In this document: one piece after another, positions 9,439 through 19,022 of the stretch | Position numbering within the stretch: the first letter of the stretch is position 1 | Layout: each line of letters begins with the position of its first letter | NCBI GenBank assembly: GCA_001247695.2 | Contig: LGRX02025879.1 | Span: 1 to 64,000, forward strand | Origin: Cymbomonas tetramitiformis | Lineage: Eukaryota > Chlorophyta > Pyramimonadophyceae > Pyramimonadales > Pyramimonadaceae | Direction of reading: 5' to 3' | Length of the DNA stretch: 64,000 bases | Notes under the pieces: model-generated | Database searches by the model: none | What the model saw: only the letters and a program-made list of their open reading frames with translations | Told to the model about the DNA's origin: nothing | Translations under genes and position numbers: made by a program

Positions 9439-11656
9439 CTATTTTTTGCTCCTCTTGTTCCCTTTCACTGCAGGACTGTCTACTTTTCTCTTATTTGTGC
9501 CTTTTGCAGAAGGAGAAGGAGCCTCTTCCTCCTCGTCCTCGTCCTCGCCCTCCTCTTCATCCCCCTTTTCGGGCGCATCATCATCCGCCGTGTCGGGCGT
9601 GGGTACATAGTCCCCACCCTCCTCGGATTCGTCCTCGTCCTCCGCGGAGGTTCCCGCCGGTTTAGGCACTTTCAGCCCGTCGGGCTTCCCGGAGTGGTAG
9701 TACAACAACTCCTTTCCGTCGTCGTACCTTTGTGTTGCGTGCTCCCATGGCACGCAACACAAGAGGCTCCCCGTAGCGAACCTCCCCTTGAGGAAGTCAT
9801 CGAGGTGCCTCTTGAACTCTGCCTTCTCAGGCACTTTTTCCTCCACCTGTCCGAACAGGTAGAGTAGTGCTTTTTTGACCCGGTCCTGGTGGACCGGGTC
9901 GTACAGAGTCCAATGGAACTCCGTGATCTGCAAGCACACGCGTAAGTTAGTTCGAAGTGTAAACATGTCCGGATATGGCCATGTTTAAGCGGTTTCGTAG
10001 GAAAACATTGCAGGTAGGGCCATGTTCGGGTCTTACCTTGATGCACAGCTGGTCGCGTGGGAGCCCCCCCGCCACCTGGTGCCCAAAGTGCCATGCCGGC
10101 TTCTTGGGCACCGTCTCCACCACCACCCCGCAGAGCAGGGGGGTGTGGACCTGCGGGGTGAGGTCGTCCTTGTACCAAGAGGTGGGAACATCGGGTGTCC
10201 CCGCCTCCCACCTCTTCTCCTCATCCTCCACCTCGTGGTCCTTGCTAGCCATGAGCAAGGCGTGGTCGCCGACCTTGAGGCGGCCGTGCTCAAGCACCTC
10301 CTGTTCGGCCGCCCGCTTTCGGGCTTCGGCCACCTTGAGCCCTTGGCGCTTGGGCGCCATGGGCTCCTTGCCCTTGCCCGCCATGGCCTCCTTGCCCTTG
10401 CCCGCCATGGCCTCCTTGCCCTTGGGCCCGGCCTTCTCCTTGCCCTTGGGCTCGGCCTTCTCCTTGCCCTTGGGCTCGGCCTTCCCCTTGCCCCTGGCCT
10501 CCTCCTCCTCCTCCTCCTTGGCGTCGATAAGATCCCGCAGGATTGCCTTCCGATCCTCTGCTGCCACGACCAACACTAAGTTAGTTTCAAACATGGCCAT
10601 GTTTGCATAGGTAGTGTGTAAACATGGCCTTACTTGTATAGTACTTCTGTACTAAACGGTGCGAACAGGGCCTTACTTGCACATAAGAAACGAAGAACTT
10701 ATCACAAAACTTATTTCAAGCAAAGAACGCACCTTCCGTTGGGACGTCGCCGTTCTGGGTCAAACCCGCAGCCTCCACCCCGGCCTTGATCTCGGCCGTT
10801 GTGGGTTGGCCTTTCTTTTGGGAAAACACCTCCACGTTGGCGGTGGTGTATGCATGCCCGGGTATGTTGCATACCCAGACATGCACCTCCCCCGCCTTGA
10901 GGCGCCACCTCCCCCACTTGTGACGGCGCCTCAAATTTTGCATCAAGGTGGACAACTTCATATGCTGGTTGTCCCCACTTGAGCCCAACGTGGCGGTGAG
11001 GGGCATTAGTTCCGCCATTCGACGGCGGAACCTATCCCTAGCCAGGGTCTGTTTATCCAGACCCTGGAAGGGATTTACATGCCCCTTCACCACCATATCG
11101 TCTGTGAAATCAAACACAAACACCCCACACGTTAGCATCTGAACTTCCTGCGACAGGACAACATAAAACACAAGCAGGACACTACCCAAACATTGCCCTA
11201 TTTACGCAGTGTACACCCCCTGCCTACAACTGGAAGGTGGGCGAACAGGGCTGTGTTCGTGCAATGTTCTAACACCCTAGCAAGTGTTTTTCAAGCAGGA
11301 TTTCGGCTGGGTTACTCACGGAAGACGTCTCTCCTGTGTTGCGCCGCCTCCTTCCCCTCCTTTTTTTGCGCTTTCTGAAGATTTTTAACTGAATCCCCTG
11401 TGGACTTCACCTTGGCCATCGCAAGGGCGAAGCGGTCAAGCCCACTCCCCTTCTTGCTTTCGGCCCCCGGATCCTCCTCCTCCTCCTCCTCCTCCTCCTC
11501 CTCGTCCGTGTCCTCGGAGCCACCGCTCTCGGAGTCGGACGCATTTAAAAGCGCATACTTGCGCTTGTATTGCCGGTACTTTTCCTTGTCCGCGAGCTTG
11601 CCCATTTTCGCGCGGGCAAATTTAAATTGGTCGTACGATAACATGCCGCTCGGCAT
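9439..11656 (-). CDS. unknown charged, probably nuclear protein, four exons
   Basis: Exons 11656-11320, 11101-10733, 10560-10037 and 9927-9439. All three introns have GT...AG ends and phases agree (1, 1, 0), giving about 572 residues. Exon 1 has an acidic run (DTDEEEEEEEEEEDP). Exon 2 is the most globular part (WGRWRLKAGEVHVWVCNIPG). Exon 3 opens with EEEEEE and a short-period repeat (KGKEKAEPKGKEKAGPKGKE). Exon 4 ends with an acidic tail and a bipartite-like nuclear signal (KRKVDS ... GNKRSKK). No family recognised. The introns contain the same CATGGCCATGTT words as the surrounding repeats. The consistent splice phases are the main support that this is a real gene. Confidence 0.6.
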
Positions 11657-12576
11657 TTTTCAAATCACTTACGTTTCTAGGGAGGGAGGTGGTGCTTCGC
11701 AGGCAGCAGTAAATTTTAGCCTTAAAACGGTATCGCTCGCTTTAATAAACCGTTTTGACTTCCTGCAAGGTAAAGCACCACCTCCCTCCCTATCCGTTCC
11801 ACGCAGTACGCCGCCTGCGTTTCCGTGGATCGATGAGAAGGGGAAGGGAAGCGGGATTCGCGGTCACTCGAGGTCAACGCATTTCGTATTCGCATCGGAC
11901 GCCCAATTTGAAATTACTTTGGCACTTTCGATCGCCAGGCGTTGGATTCGTCGATCAGTCGGATTCGAATCGCGCCGCGCGCATGACCATGCCCCAGGGC
12001 AACGCAAGTTTCCGTCGTCTTCTAGTTTTGTTTTTTGTTCTCGCAAGTTGAAGTTCCACATAATAAAGGCCTTTTTTCCAAAGGCCTTTACAACCTTTCA
12101 ACAAACCGTTTTCACCATTGTAGTCTGCGCCCAAGCCCCCTTCTTTTGAGCTCAACTTTGTTTTTTCACCAAAATGACCGATTTTTTTGGCACGCCCGCC
12201 TGCACCCTAAGGTATGGTCTAGACATGACCATGTTTGGGTCGTTTCCCCATTGGGTTTTGCATTTGGGGCATTGATTTGGGCTATGTGCGCCGCGGAAGA
12301 TGTCTACCTTGTGTTCGCGTGAATGCTGTTCGAACCGGGCCATACCAGGGCAATTCTACTCAGGTACAAGGTAAACATCTTCCGCGGCGCAACACAACGT
12401 GGTTTGCCTTGTTTTACTGCCAACATTGCCCAAAAATGGCCAAGTTTGCCACGTGTTTTTAAACACAGATCAAACATGGTCCGTTTTATGTACGTCTTGC
12501 CCAATGTTGGCAGTAAAACAAGGCTAACAAGGCCGTGTTTCACCATCTCGGCTGTTGAAACTGCTTAGGTAGGGCC
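11657..12576. other. intergenic stretch with one long inverted repeat
   Basis: No convincing gene on either strand. Contains the inverted repeat 12288-12390 listed separately and GGCCATGTTT-type words. Confidence 0.5.
12288..12390. repeat. 24-bp-arm inverted repeat
   Basis: Left arm 12288-12311 (starts GCGCCGCGGAAGATGT), right arm 12367-12390; one mismatch and a 55-nt spacer. The arms could be the ends of a small non-autonomous element, but no target duplication is obvious. Confidence 0.75.
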
Positions 12577-12969
12577 ATGTTTACGCCATACTTACGGATG
12601 GTACAGCAGGTTACGTACGTGGGCAAAAGCGGTTTGCAGGCACAATATGCGATGACATCCCGCGCACAGAGATTGGCGCAAGGTGGGATTCCGGAGGAGA
12701 GACGGAGGGTCAATCCCGCGAAAAGAGCCACTGTTGCATATCGCTTGGCAAATTCTCCGGGTGAGGGCGATGGGTTGACGACGCCGCCGCGTGCGGACGA
12801 TGCCTTCAAGAGGCAACGTGTCCTCGAATGGGATGCCAATCCCACGAATGGGTTTATAGATTTAGTTGAGGAACTCTTTTGGGATGGAATCATTCTGACG
12901 GAAGAATACGACAATCATCCGGCACGCGCCACCTTCACTGACATTGAACGCGACGGCATGACCGGGTAG
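12577..12969 (+). CDS. hypothetical protein
   Basis: 130-residue ORF from an ATG in GGGCCATGTTTACG. The C-terminal half is protein-like (WDANPTNGFIDLVEELFWDGI, ATFTDIERDGM). No family recognised. Its 3' end enters the 259-bp tandem repeat. Could equally be an exon of a larger gene. Confidence 0.3.
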   Translation: MFTPYLRMVQQVTYVGKSGLQAQYAMTSRAQRLAQGGIPEERRRVNPAKRATVAYRLANSPGEGDGLTTPPRADDAFKRQRVLEWDANPTNGFIDLVEELFWDGIILTEEYDNHPARATFTDIERDGMTG

Positions 12970-13597
12970 GGCCCTACCTGCCTTGCTCTCGGGACGAACC
13001 CGGGGCGGGCATTGCCCTACCTGCAATGGGAAGGGGCCAGGTATGGCCGTGTTTTGACGTGTTCGCTGTAGGTCGGACCGAAAAGCACGGAAATTCCTGC
13101 CACATGCGACCTTGTGCGCCGGAGGCCCTGGCCAAATTTTTGCTTTCCCTACCTCGCCTGTGTGATGTTAAACTTTCATTGTGGTTCGTCGACTAAGGGG
13201 TGCTGCGGCACGATTACGGTACGGGTAGGGCCCTACCTGCCTTGCTCTCGGGACGAACCCGGGGCGAGCATTGCCCTACCTGCAATGGGAAGGGGTCAGG
13301 TATGGCCATGTTTGGCCGTGTTCGCTGTAGGTCGGACCGAAAAGCACGGAAATTCCTGCTACATGCGACCTTGTGCGCCGGAGGCCCTGGCCAAATTTTT
13401 GCTTTCCCTACCTCGCCTGTGTGATGTTAAACTTTCATTGTGGTTCGTCGACTAAGGGGTGCTGCGGCACGATTACGGTACGGGTAGGGCCCTACCTGCC
13501 TTGCCCTCGGGACGAACCCGGGGCGAGCATTGCCCTACCTGCAATGGGAAGGGGTCAGGTATGGCCATGTTTGGCCGTGTTCGCTGTAGGTCGGACC
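12964..13597. repeat. 259-bp tandem repeat, 2.4 copies
   Basis: Units start GGGTAGGGCCCTACCTGCC at 12964, 13223 and 13482. They are almost identical, so several same-sized overlapping ORFs within them are repeat artefacts. Confidence 0.9.
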
Positions 13598-14322
13598 CCC
13601 ATGCCGAAGACATTGCAGCCACAGCTATTACTTCGCCCCCATGTACCCATATGTCCACTACCCGGTGGTACATGGGGATGTACCCAAGAGGGTCTGGGTA
13701 CATAGGGATGTACCCAAGCTAAATCGACGGTATGGGGGCATAAATTTAACGGTTTGTCGTTACGAAATATCAATATAGCTAGCCAACATCATCATAAACA
13801 CGGGAATATGCCGTCACAAGCATCCTGGTAGGATATATATCATGTCATACGTACTCGAGCACCCTGCGCTGCGGCCCTGCGCTGCGACCAGCTCCCATCT
13901 AATTTCGAAAAGTCCAAGTTTCTAGTTCCTTCCCAAAAGCTCATTCCCCGAAATCAGCTTAAGCCGCCACCCACTCTCTGCCAGCTAAATTCGTCCCAAA
14001 CGTTTTACAGAGAAGTTCGCTTGCGTGAATATCTAGCGGATTTTTTGACGGACCAATTCTAATTCAACACGATGAGCCCGCCGCCCCCTGCCCTCCGCCA
14101 GCTCAAATGTTGCCCCACGCTGTCCCAAATATCCTGTCCGCATGCGCTTTGCTGGCACTCTGGGCGTCCGTCGCGGCTTCCATGGGACGTTTCTTAGCTG
14201 GCCACGGTTTCTCTGGCAAAGAAATCACCTCACCCGCCGGCTTCTGAGGGATGTGTACTTAAGGTAAGTTCTCTTCCTTGAGCTCAGTGTTTTTTAAAGT
14301 TCCAGCGCCGGTCCCACATACA
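13598..14322. other. intergenic; short GTACCC repeats, otherwise nothing seen
   Basis: At 13636-13720 the words ATGTACCC and GGTACAT recur in both orientations. The remainder to 14322 shows no supported gene. Confidence 0.5.
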
Positions 14323-15618
14323 ATGAGCAGCGAAAACGCCACCCCTTTGCACCAGCGCGCCTTGCGCGCTGTGCAATTGTATTGCTCTCAACCTCCTGTC
14401 AATTTGGCCTGCTCGCAACCTTCTGTCGACCCGGCAATGAAGGCGTTTGACATCGCTGAGGAATGGTTCGATGTTAATCTAGAGGTCCCATAACCACCCC
14501 TTCCCGTTGACTTCTTCAATTTAGTTCCTGACCGTTATTTCTGTTATGTGGCGTAGGTTGATGGATCTTCCAGAATTCGTCCTGCTTTCGCCCCGACCGC
14601 TGCGGATCGCTGCACATCTCCAGTTGCCTCGGAAGTTCGCCGCCCCTTGCAAGAAGTCCCATGTAACAATGTTGCCACCTCCAAGTCCCCTTCTTCAAGC
14701 CCTGCTTCCAAGAAGGTTGGTTCCTTCCTTCCACCCCCATTTTGCCTCTCCGTGCATTGCCCGTAATTGACCTCCTGCCTTAAACTTGCTCCTGCTATCA
14801 ATACTCACTGTCGTTACGTGTGTGTGTTTCAGGCAAAAACGAAGGCTGTATGGACCCGCATCGCGGAGCGCGTGGCCTTCGCTTCCTTCAAGGAACATCG
14901 TACTTTCGTCGAAGGAACTGGCATCCGCATGCGGCGAATCACCCAGTCTGAAAACTCCCGGACCTACGGGTGTAACACCCACGCCACCCACGAAGGGTTA
15001 GCCTGCCCATATGCCGAAAAATACGTTTACAGCGCTCAGACACGCCTCTGGGAGGTGTTCCATAACGGCTTCCTTCACGCTGAATGTTTTTCCGCGGCTC
15101 CCGAAACTGGTGTCCCAGTTAGATTCCGCGCAGCGTTGACCGAACTTGCTGCAGCTCGCCGTGGGCAACCAGCAGTAGCACTGAATGACCTACTTCAAAA
15201 ACACTGGGATGGCACCGAGAAATCTAAGCAAGAACTGCCTACCTTAAAGCAAGTTCAAAACTTCGTGGGTCGCCTCAAAGATTCGACCTGCGGTGAGACC
15301 CCTTCTCTATGACGAATCTCTATTGTTTTCGAATGTAATCCGGTCACTTTTTCGTGGACCGCACGTTGTGCAATACGCACATTTTAGTTTGCTATCATCT
15401 ATTACTTCGGTACTTACGTTTTTGTATCCTGCTGTTTTGCAGAAGTCGACACCGTTGCCGGTTTGAACGCTTGGGTTGAAAAACACTCTATGCCCTCCGA
15501 GCGCTCTGAGTTTGATGCCTGGGCGTCGGAACGTGACCGTTGCGAAGCTTTTGTCGTCAGCTACGAACGGTACACCCGGTCCGCCTATTATGTCTTGCAA
15601 CATCTATACAGATTTTAG
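14323..15618 (+). CDS. unknown protein, four exons, possible transposon-derived
   Basis: Exons 14323-14484, 14557-14715, 14833-15292 and 15443-15618. Introns have GT/AG ends with phases 0, 0 and 1 that all agree. Exon 2 is Ser/Pro/Ala-rich. Exon 3 carries spaced Cys/His residues (YGCNTHATHEGLACPYAEKYV, then LWEVFHNGFLHAEC) and ends with LPTLKQVQNFVGRLK, which resembles the region before the catalytic domain in MULE-type transposases. That link is weak and by eye. The gene may continue into the coding-like exon at 16014. If so the stop at 15616-15618 is not the real end. Confidence 0.45.
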
Positions 15619-16013
15619 CACCTGCTGCCATGATTGCCCATGTTATTCGAGCCACGAGTACTTCTGACAACACCTATCCATTCGTGGTGTCCTACGTAAT
15701 GCTTCTTGCCTTCAGATGTTTGTTTATTTCCTTGTATTGTCTTTTTGGGGAAAGATTTCTCGGGATAAAAAGTCTGTGGGCATTATGCTATAAGTACTGT
15801 AAGCCATGTCGCCTCGGTTCGCCGTGTCAGACGCATGCTTGTACTTGGCAGAAGCCCCGCCTTGGTCGGGCTTTGGTCAGCTCCGGAACGGGGCGCAGAG
15901 TTTCCGGGGGTTAGTTCCGAGTGATCTTTCCACCTCTGTGACGTAGTGTTTTCACGCCTGCAACATGTTTTACTGATTATTATTGCTCTTATGTATATAT
16001 GTTTGGTAAACAG
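15619..16013. other. intergenic or intron sequence
   Basis: No supported gene between the exon ending at 15618 and the coding-like block at 16014. Confidence 0.4.
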
Positions 16014-16361
16014 GTATGTTCCTACGGAGTTGAAGGAACATATCATCAATGACCGACATCTTCTTGAGGACGCCTTCACCCTCGAGATGCGAAAGCTCAT
16101 TGCGGACATCGCCAAGCGTGAGTGAGAAGGTCTCGGACTCCAAGCCTTTGTCAATGCGGTCCGCAACTTTACTCATGGGGAGCATATCATGTTCTTTCGC
16201 GGTGCGAGCACCATTCCGGGTATCGTGGCCTCCATGCAATCGGACGAGCGTGGGCATCGCGAGGACCACCGTTTGGCAGATCGACACGCCACCCACCTCG
16301 TTGTGTTGGAGAAAACCGTCCCTGTGTTGTTGAGGAACCGCGCCTTCAAAAACAGAGACAC

Positions 16362-16365
<4 letters not shown>
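16014..16365 (+). pseudogene. coding-like block with one in-frame TGA
   Basis: After a CAG acceptor at 16011-16013 one frame reads protein-like sequence (YVPTELKEHIINDRHLLEDA, LEMRKLIADIAKRE), meets TGA at 16123-16125, and continues just as protein-like (EGLGLQAFVNAVRNFTHGE, HIMFFRGASTIPGIVAS, HLVVLEKTVPVLLRNRAFK) to TAA at 16363. A GTGAG donor overlaps the stop, so an alternative is an exon ending at 16116. Probably the downstream part of the gene at 14323, decayed. No family recognised. Confidence 0.4.

Positions 16366-16399
<34 letters not shown>
16363..16399. repeat. (TAA)n microsatellite
   Basis: About twelve TAA/AAT units directly after the preceding block. Confidence 0.95.
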
Positions 16400-16400
<1 letters not shown>

Positions 16401-16673
16401 CATTTACGCTAGCAAAGGGGACAAAGTCCCGAGAGTGCGGTATCCCTGCAAAGCAGGCTAGTGAAAACACCAGGGGCTACTCCCTTTGCTATAGCGCGCC
16501 CACAAAGGGGCTCAACCCACTTTTCACATTCGTTGTTACGGATCGAAAGATGACAGACGCCCGCAGTCGCGATGTTGGTACGTCGTCGTCGATGTCACAC
16601 GCATGGTCGATCATCGATCTGCAACAGTCCGATCTGTACGAGTACCACTGAAATGCGCGAAAGGATCATCATC

Positions 16674-16747
16674 CTCCGCGTAGCTCAGTTGGTTAGAGCG
16701 TCGCACTAGAGAAGCGAACGTCACGGGTTCAAATCCCGTCGTGGAGC
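16674..16747 (+). tRNA. tRNA-like gene, predicted anticodon AGA, possibly a pseudogene
   Basis: Folds as a cloverleaf: acceptor CTCCGCG/CGTGGAG (one G-U), D stem GCTC/GAGC, T stem ACGGG/CCCGT with loop TTCAAAT. It has a good A box (TAGCTCAGTTGG) and B box (GGTTCAAATCC). The anticodon loop reads CTAGAGA with a mismatched A-A pair closing the stem, which gives anticodon AGA (Ser). But the variable region is short, whereas tRNA-Ser has a long variable arm. It may be a mutated tRNA or a tRNA-derived SINE head. Confidence 0.6.
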
Positions 16748-16860
16748 ATTTTCGCCCCATGACGATATATGATTTGACCCGGCTCGTACAGTGAAAATCC
16801 CCGCACCGATTTCAAACCCTAACATTCGCCCACTCCCTTCCGACCTACCCGATTGTTTTC

Positions 16861-17232
16861 TTGAAGCTTGCGTGTGAGCTTATGTCTGTGGAGTCCGAGG
16901 ATGACCCTTGCAACTTCTACCTATATCCCTCTCGCATCCATGGGTTCGACTTCATTTACATGAACTTGACTGCAACCGGTAAAGCTGTGACCGAGCTTCG
17001 TGTGAGCAAGTTTCGTCTCTTGATCCGTGGAGAGAATCCCCGCAACTTTTTTCACAGCTTGGACTTGGTGAGAAAGTACTCATATGACATCGTGGAGTTG
17101 ACATTCAACGTGGACGATCCCACCGATCCTGTCAATGGAGACGCATGTGCTGAAATCTGTATAGGCAGCCCTGACTGGGAGTCCCGGTCAGGCCCCTATG
17201 ACAGACTCCTAGGACCAACACTGGACTGCTGA
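16861..17232 (+). CDS. hypothetical coding segment
   Basis: About 123 codons beginning in frame with TTG; the first ATG is at 16882. Protein-like composition (VESEDDPCNFYLYPSRIHGF, FRLLIRGENPRNFFHSLDL, YSYDIVELTFNVDDPT). No family recognised. May be an exon of a spliced gene. Confidence 0.35.
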   Translation: MKLACELMSVESEDDPCNFYLYPSRIHGFDFIYMNLTATGKAVTELRVSKFRLLIRGENPRNFFHSLDLVRKYSYDIVELTFNVDDPTDPVNGDACAEICIGSPDWESRSGPYDRLLGPTLDC

Positions 17233-17245
17233 CTGATCTATAGGT

Positions 17246-17271
17246 TCGTGCTGTGACACACGCTGTGTCAC
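17246..17271. repeat. 10-bp-arm hairpin
   Basis: CTGTGACACA-CGC-TGTGTCACAG, perfect arms, just 3' of the preceding ORF. Could be a terminator-like or chance structure. Confidence 0.6.
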
Positions 17272-17654
17272 AGGTAGGCTAGACTCCGAAACCGTCCGAG
17301 ACCGTTCCGGGTATATCTAGCTTAGGGTTTATTTATCTTAAGAGTTTATCCACACAGTTCGGGAGTTTCTGATATCTAGTGAACTAGGATATTCCAGTAG
17401 CATGTTCCTGCAAGTGGTTTTGGTATTGCAAGTGTTGCCCGCACATCTTGGCGGCTTACCACCTCCGTGATTGCCTTGAGCTCTTTGGGATGATGGAACG
17501 CGCCTTTCCCCATAACCGAAGCCGAAGACCATGAGTCAAAAACGGGGTGCAGAAGCTTGCAAGTAGTGTGACGTAGCTTAACCCGTGAACTGATACTGCT
17601 TGTAGCAATAGTCTTGGCTGTTGTACAATATGTTATTAATTTGTAACACGAAGG
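17272..17654. other. no gene seen
   Basis: Sequence between the hypothetical segment and the 16-bp repeat. No supported ORF; minus-strand ORFs here have no domain and poor start context. Confidence 0.4.
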
Positions 17655-17720
17655 TGCTTGCCACTGAATATGCTTGCCACTGAATATGCTTGCCACTGAA
17701 TATGCTTGCCACTGAATATG
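17655..17720. repeat. 16-bp tandem repeat, four copies
   Basis: Unit TGCTTGCCACTGAATA repeated without change. Confidence 0.95.
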
Positions 17721-17894
17721 TTATTGTTGCATGCTTTCCTTTGTATTGTGAATGTTGTCCCTTTTATCTTTAAAATTGCACAATCAGATATTTCTGTCAT
17801 CAGATTTATGCCCGATCTATTTTCATAATTTGTTATCCTGTCTGTTTTCTGTCCATGTAAATCAGGGCATCTGAAAATTTTCTGTGAATTTTCA

Positions 17895-17966
17895 CGACAG
17901 AAATGAGCGTGGCGCTCATGACTGTCGCACCTGCGACAGATATGAGCGCCACGCTCATTTCTGTCG
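17895..17966. repeat. 72-bp palindromic structure
   Basis: Perfect 25-bp arms (17895-17919, starting CGACAGAAATGAGCG, and 17942-17966). The 22-nt centre holds its own hairpin CTGTCGCA-CC-TGCGACAG. The words CTGTCGCAC and GTGCGACA recur at 17966-18028, just before the fibre remnant. Confidence 0.9.
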
Positions 17967-18035
17967 CACGGTATAATTCCAGTTTGTCGCACGGTGCGAC
18001 AAATAAAATAACCGGTGCGACAAATTTGAAGTGCT

Positions 18036-18135
18036 TCCCGATTCGATTATTGGTACAGCTATGGAATCTAAGGTTGCCGGAGCTGGTGAAGGAGTATTAA
18101 TTTGGGTCAAGCCAGATTTCAATTACTTTACTTGA
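18036..18135 (+). pseudogene. 3' end of a fibre gene, remnant
   Basis: Reads PDSIIGTAMESKVAG, then GEGVLIWVKPDFNYFT and stop. This matches the C terminus of the 648-residue fibre at 57653-59599 (DSYIGTAMESKVAG, GGVLIWVSPGFNYFT). Similarity begins abruptly at about 18036 after GC-rich palindromic sequence. Best explained as the missing end of the fibre gene cut at 8676. Confidence 0.75.
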
Positions 18136-18338
18136 GAATGAGAGTATGATTGTTGCAATAATTTTCGTTTTTGATATCGTTCACGTTGTTTGCGCTTATT
18201 TTCTTCGTGATTTTTGTAATAACTTTTCATAGTTTTTTCGCGACATTTGCAAGCATTATCCTTTTGATATTGTTGTTGATATAATTTAAACTTTGAGTTC
18301 GCACAAGTATATCTAGTATATGTGATATTCAAATCCAT
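18123..18338 (-). CDS. small basic protein of element A
   Basis: 71 residues from ATG 18338, rich in Lys, Gln, Arg and Tyr (YQKDNACKCREK, NKRKQRERYQKRK), predicted helical. Its 3' end overlaps the fibre remnant by 13 bp in convergent orientation, a compact viral arrangement. No family recognised. Confidence 0.4.
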   Translation of the reverse strand: MDLNITYTRYTCANSKFKLYQQQYQKDNACKCREKTMKSYYKNHEENKRKQRERYQKRKLLQQSYSHSQVK

Positions 18339-18531
18339 ATATGTTACTATCTAATACACCGCCATTCTTTAAATTAATTATATACTTTTACAAAACCATC
18401 ATACCCAAAATCTGATACCCATTTCTTGTGGTGAATATGCTGCCGTGCGTGGTCAAAACAAATCATTAGTGTGTGATTTACTTATCATTTACTTACATCT
18501 TCTTACATCTTCTTACTTTCCCATTTTTCAT

Positions 18532-18670
18532 AAAAAGGGAGGTTGGGCGGTGGGCGGTGCTACTTTTTGGAAAAGTTTTTCAAATGACAATAAAATGAAA
18601 TGATATATTTATGTGAATTCTAAAATACTTTTTGAAATTACCCAACCTCCACCTCCCACCTCCCTTTTTC
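18532..18670. repeat. G-rich intergenic hairpin, copy 3
   Basis: AAAAAGGGAGGTTGGGCGG at left and CCACCTCCCACCTCCCTTTTT-like arm at right, same central words (TTTTTGGAAAAGTTTTT, CTAAAATACTTT). Confidence 0.85.
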
Positions 18671-18881
18671 TATTTCATTATTCTTTTTGTTGAAAAATGA
18701 TAGATATATGATAGATATATTAATAGACTGCGCCACGTTTCGCACACCGCCGATTATTTTAGATATTTTTGAATCTATTATTCATTTTTTGAATTTATTT
18801 TGAATCTATTTTTCATTTTCATCAAATTTACTTTTCATTTTTATCGAATTTATTTTTTTCATTTTCATTAAATCTATTAAA

Positions 18882-19022
18882 AAAAAAGGGAGGTTGGGTG
18901 GTGGGAGGTGCTACTTTTTTGAAAAGTTTTTCAAATGACAATAAAATATATCATATTATTTTTTTTGATTTCTAAAATACTTTCTAAAAAAGCCGACCTC
19001 CCTCCTCCCACCTCCCTTTTTT
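18882..19022. repeat. G-rich intergenic hairpin, copy 4
   Basis: Same structure as copies 1-3. Lies near the probable right limit of element A. Confidence 0.85.

Larger units (their letters stand above)
18036..19022. mobile_element. Element A, right part
   Basis: AT-rich block with the fibre 3' end, one small ORF and two copies of the G-rich hairpin found otherwise only at 2611 and 3283. Shared content links it to the block at 1600-8676. Confidence 0.6.

Noticed and set aside
9672..10610. Several long ORFs antisense or out of frame with the four-exon gene
   Set aside because: Shadows of the GC-rich exons; the chosen model is the only one with consistent splice phases.
13114..13705. Overlapping ORFs of about 110 codons
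   Set aside because: They are the same frame of the 259-bp tandem repeat repeated; no domain.
16122..16412. Minus- and plus-strand ORFs across the TAA microsatellite
   Set aside because: Poly-Tyr or poly-Ile runs come from translating the microsatellite.
17655..17720. Short direct repeats considered as a CRISPR array
   Set aside because: Units are contiguous with no spacers, and the context is eukaryotic.
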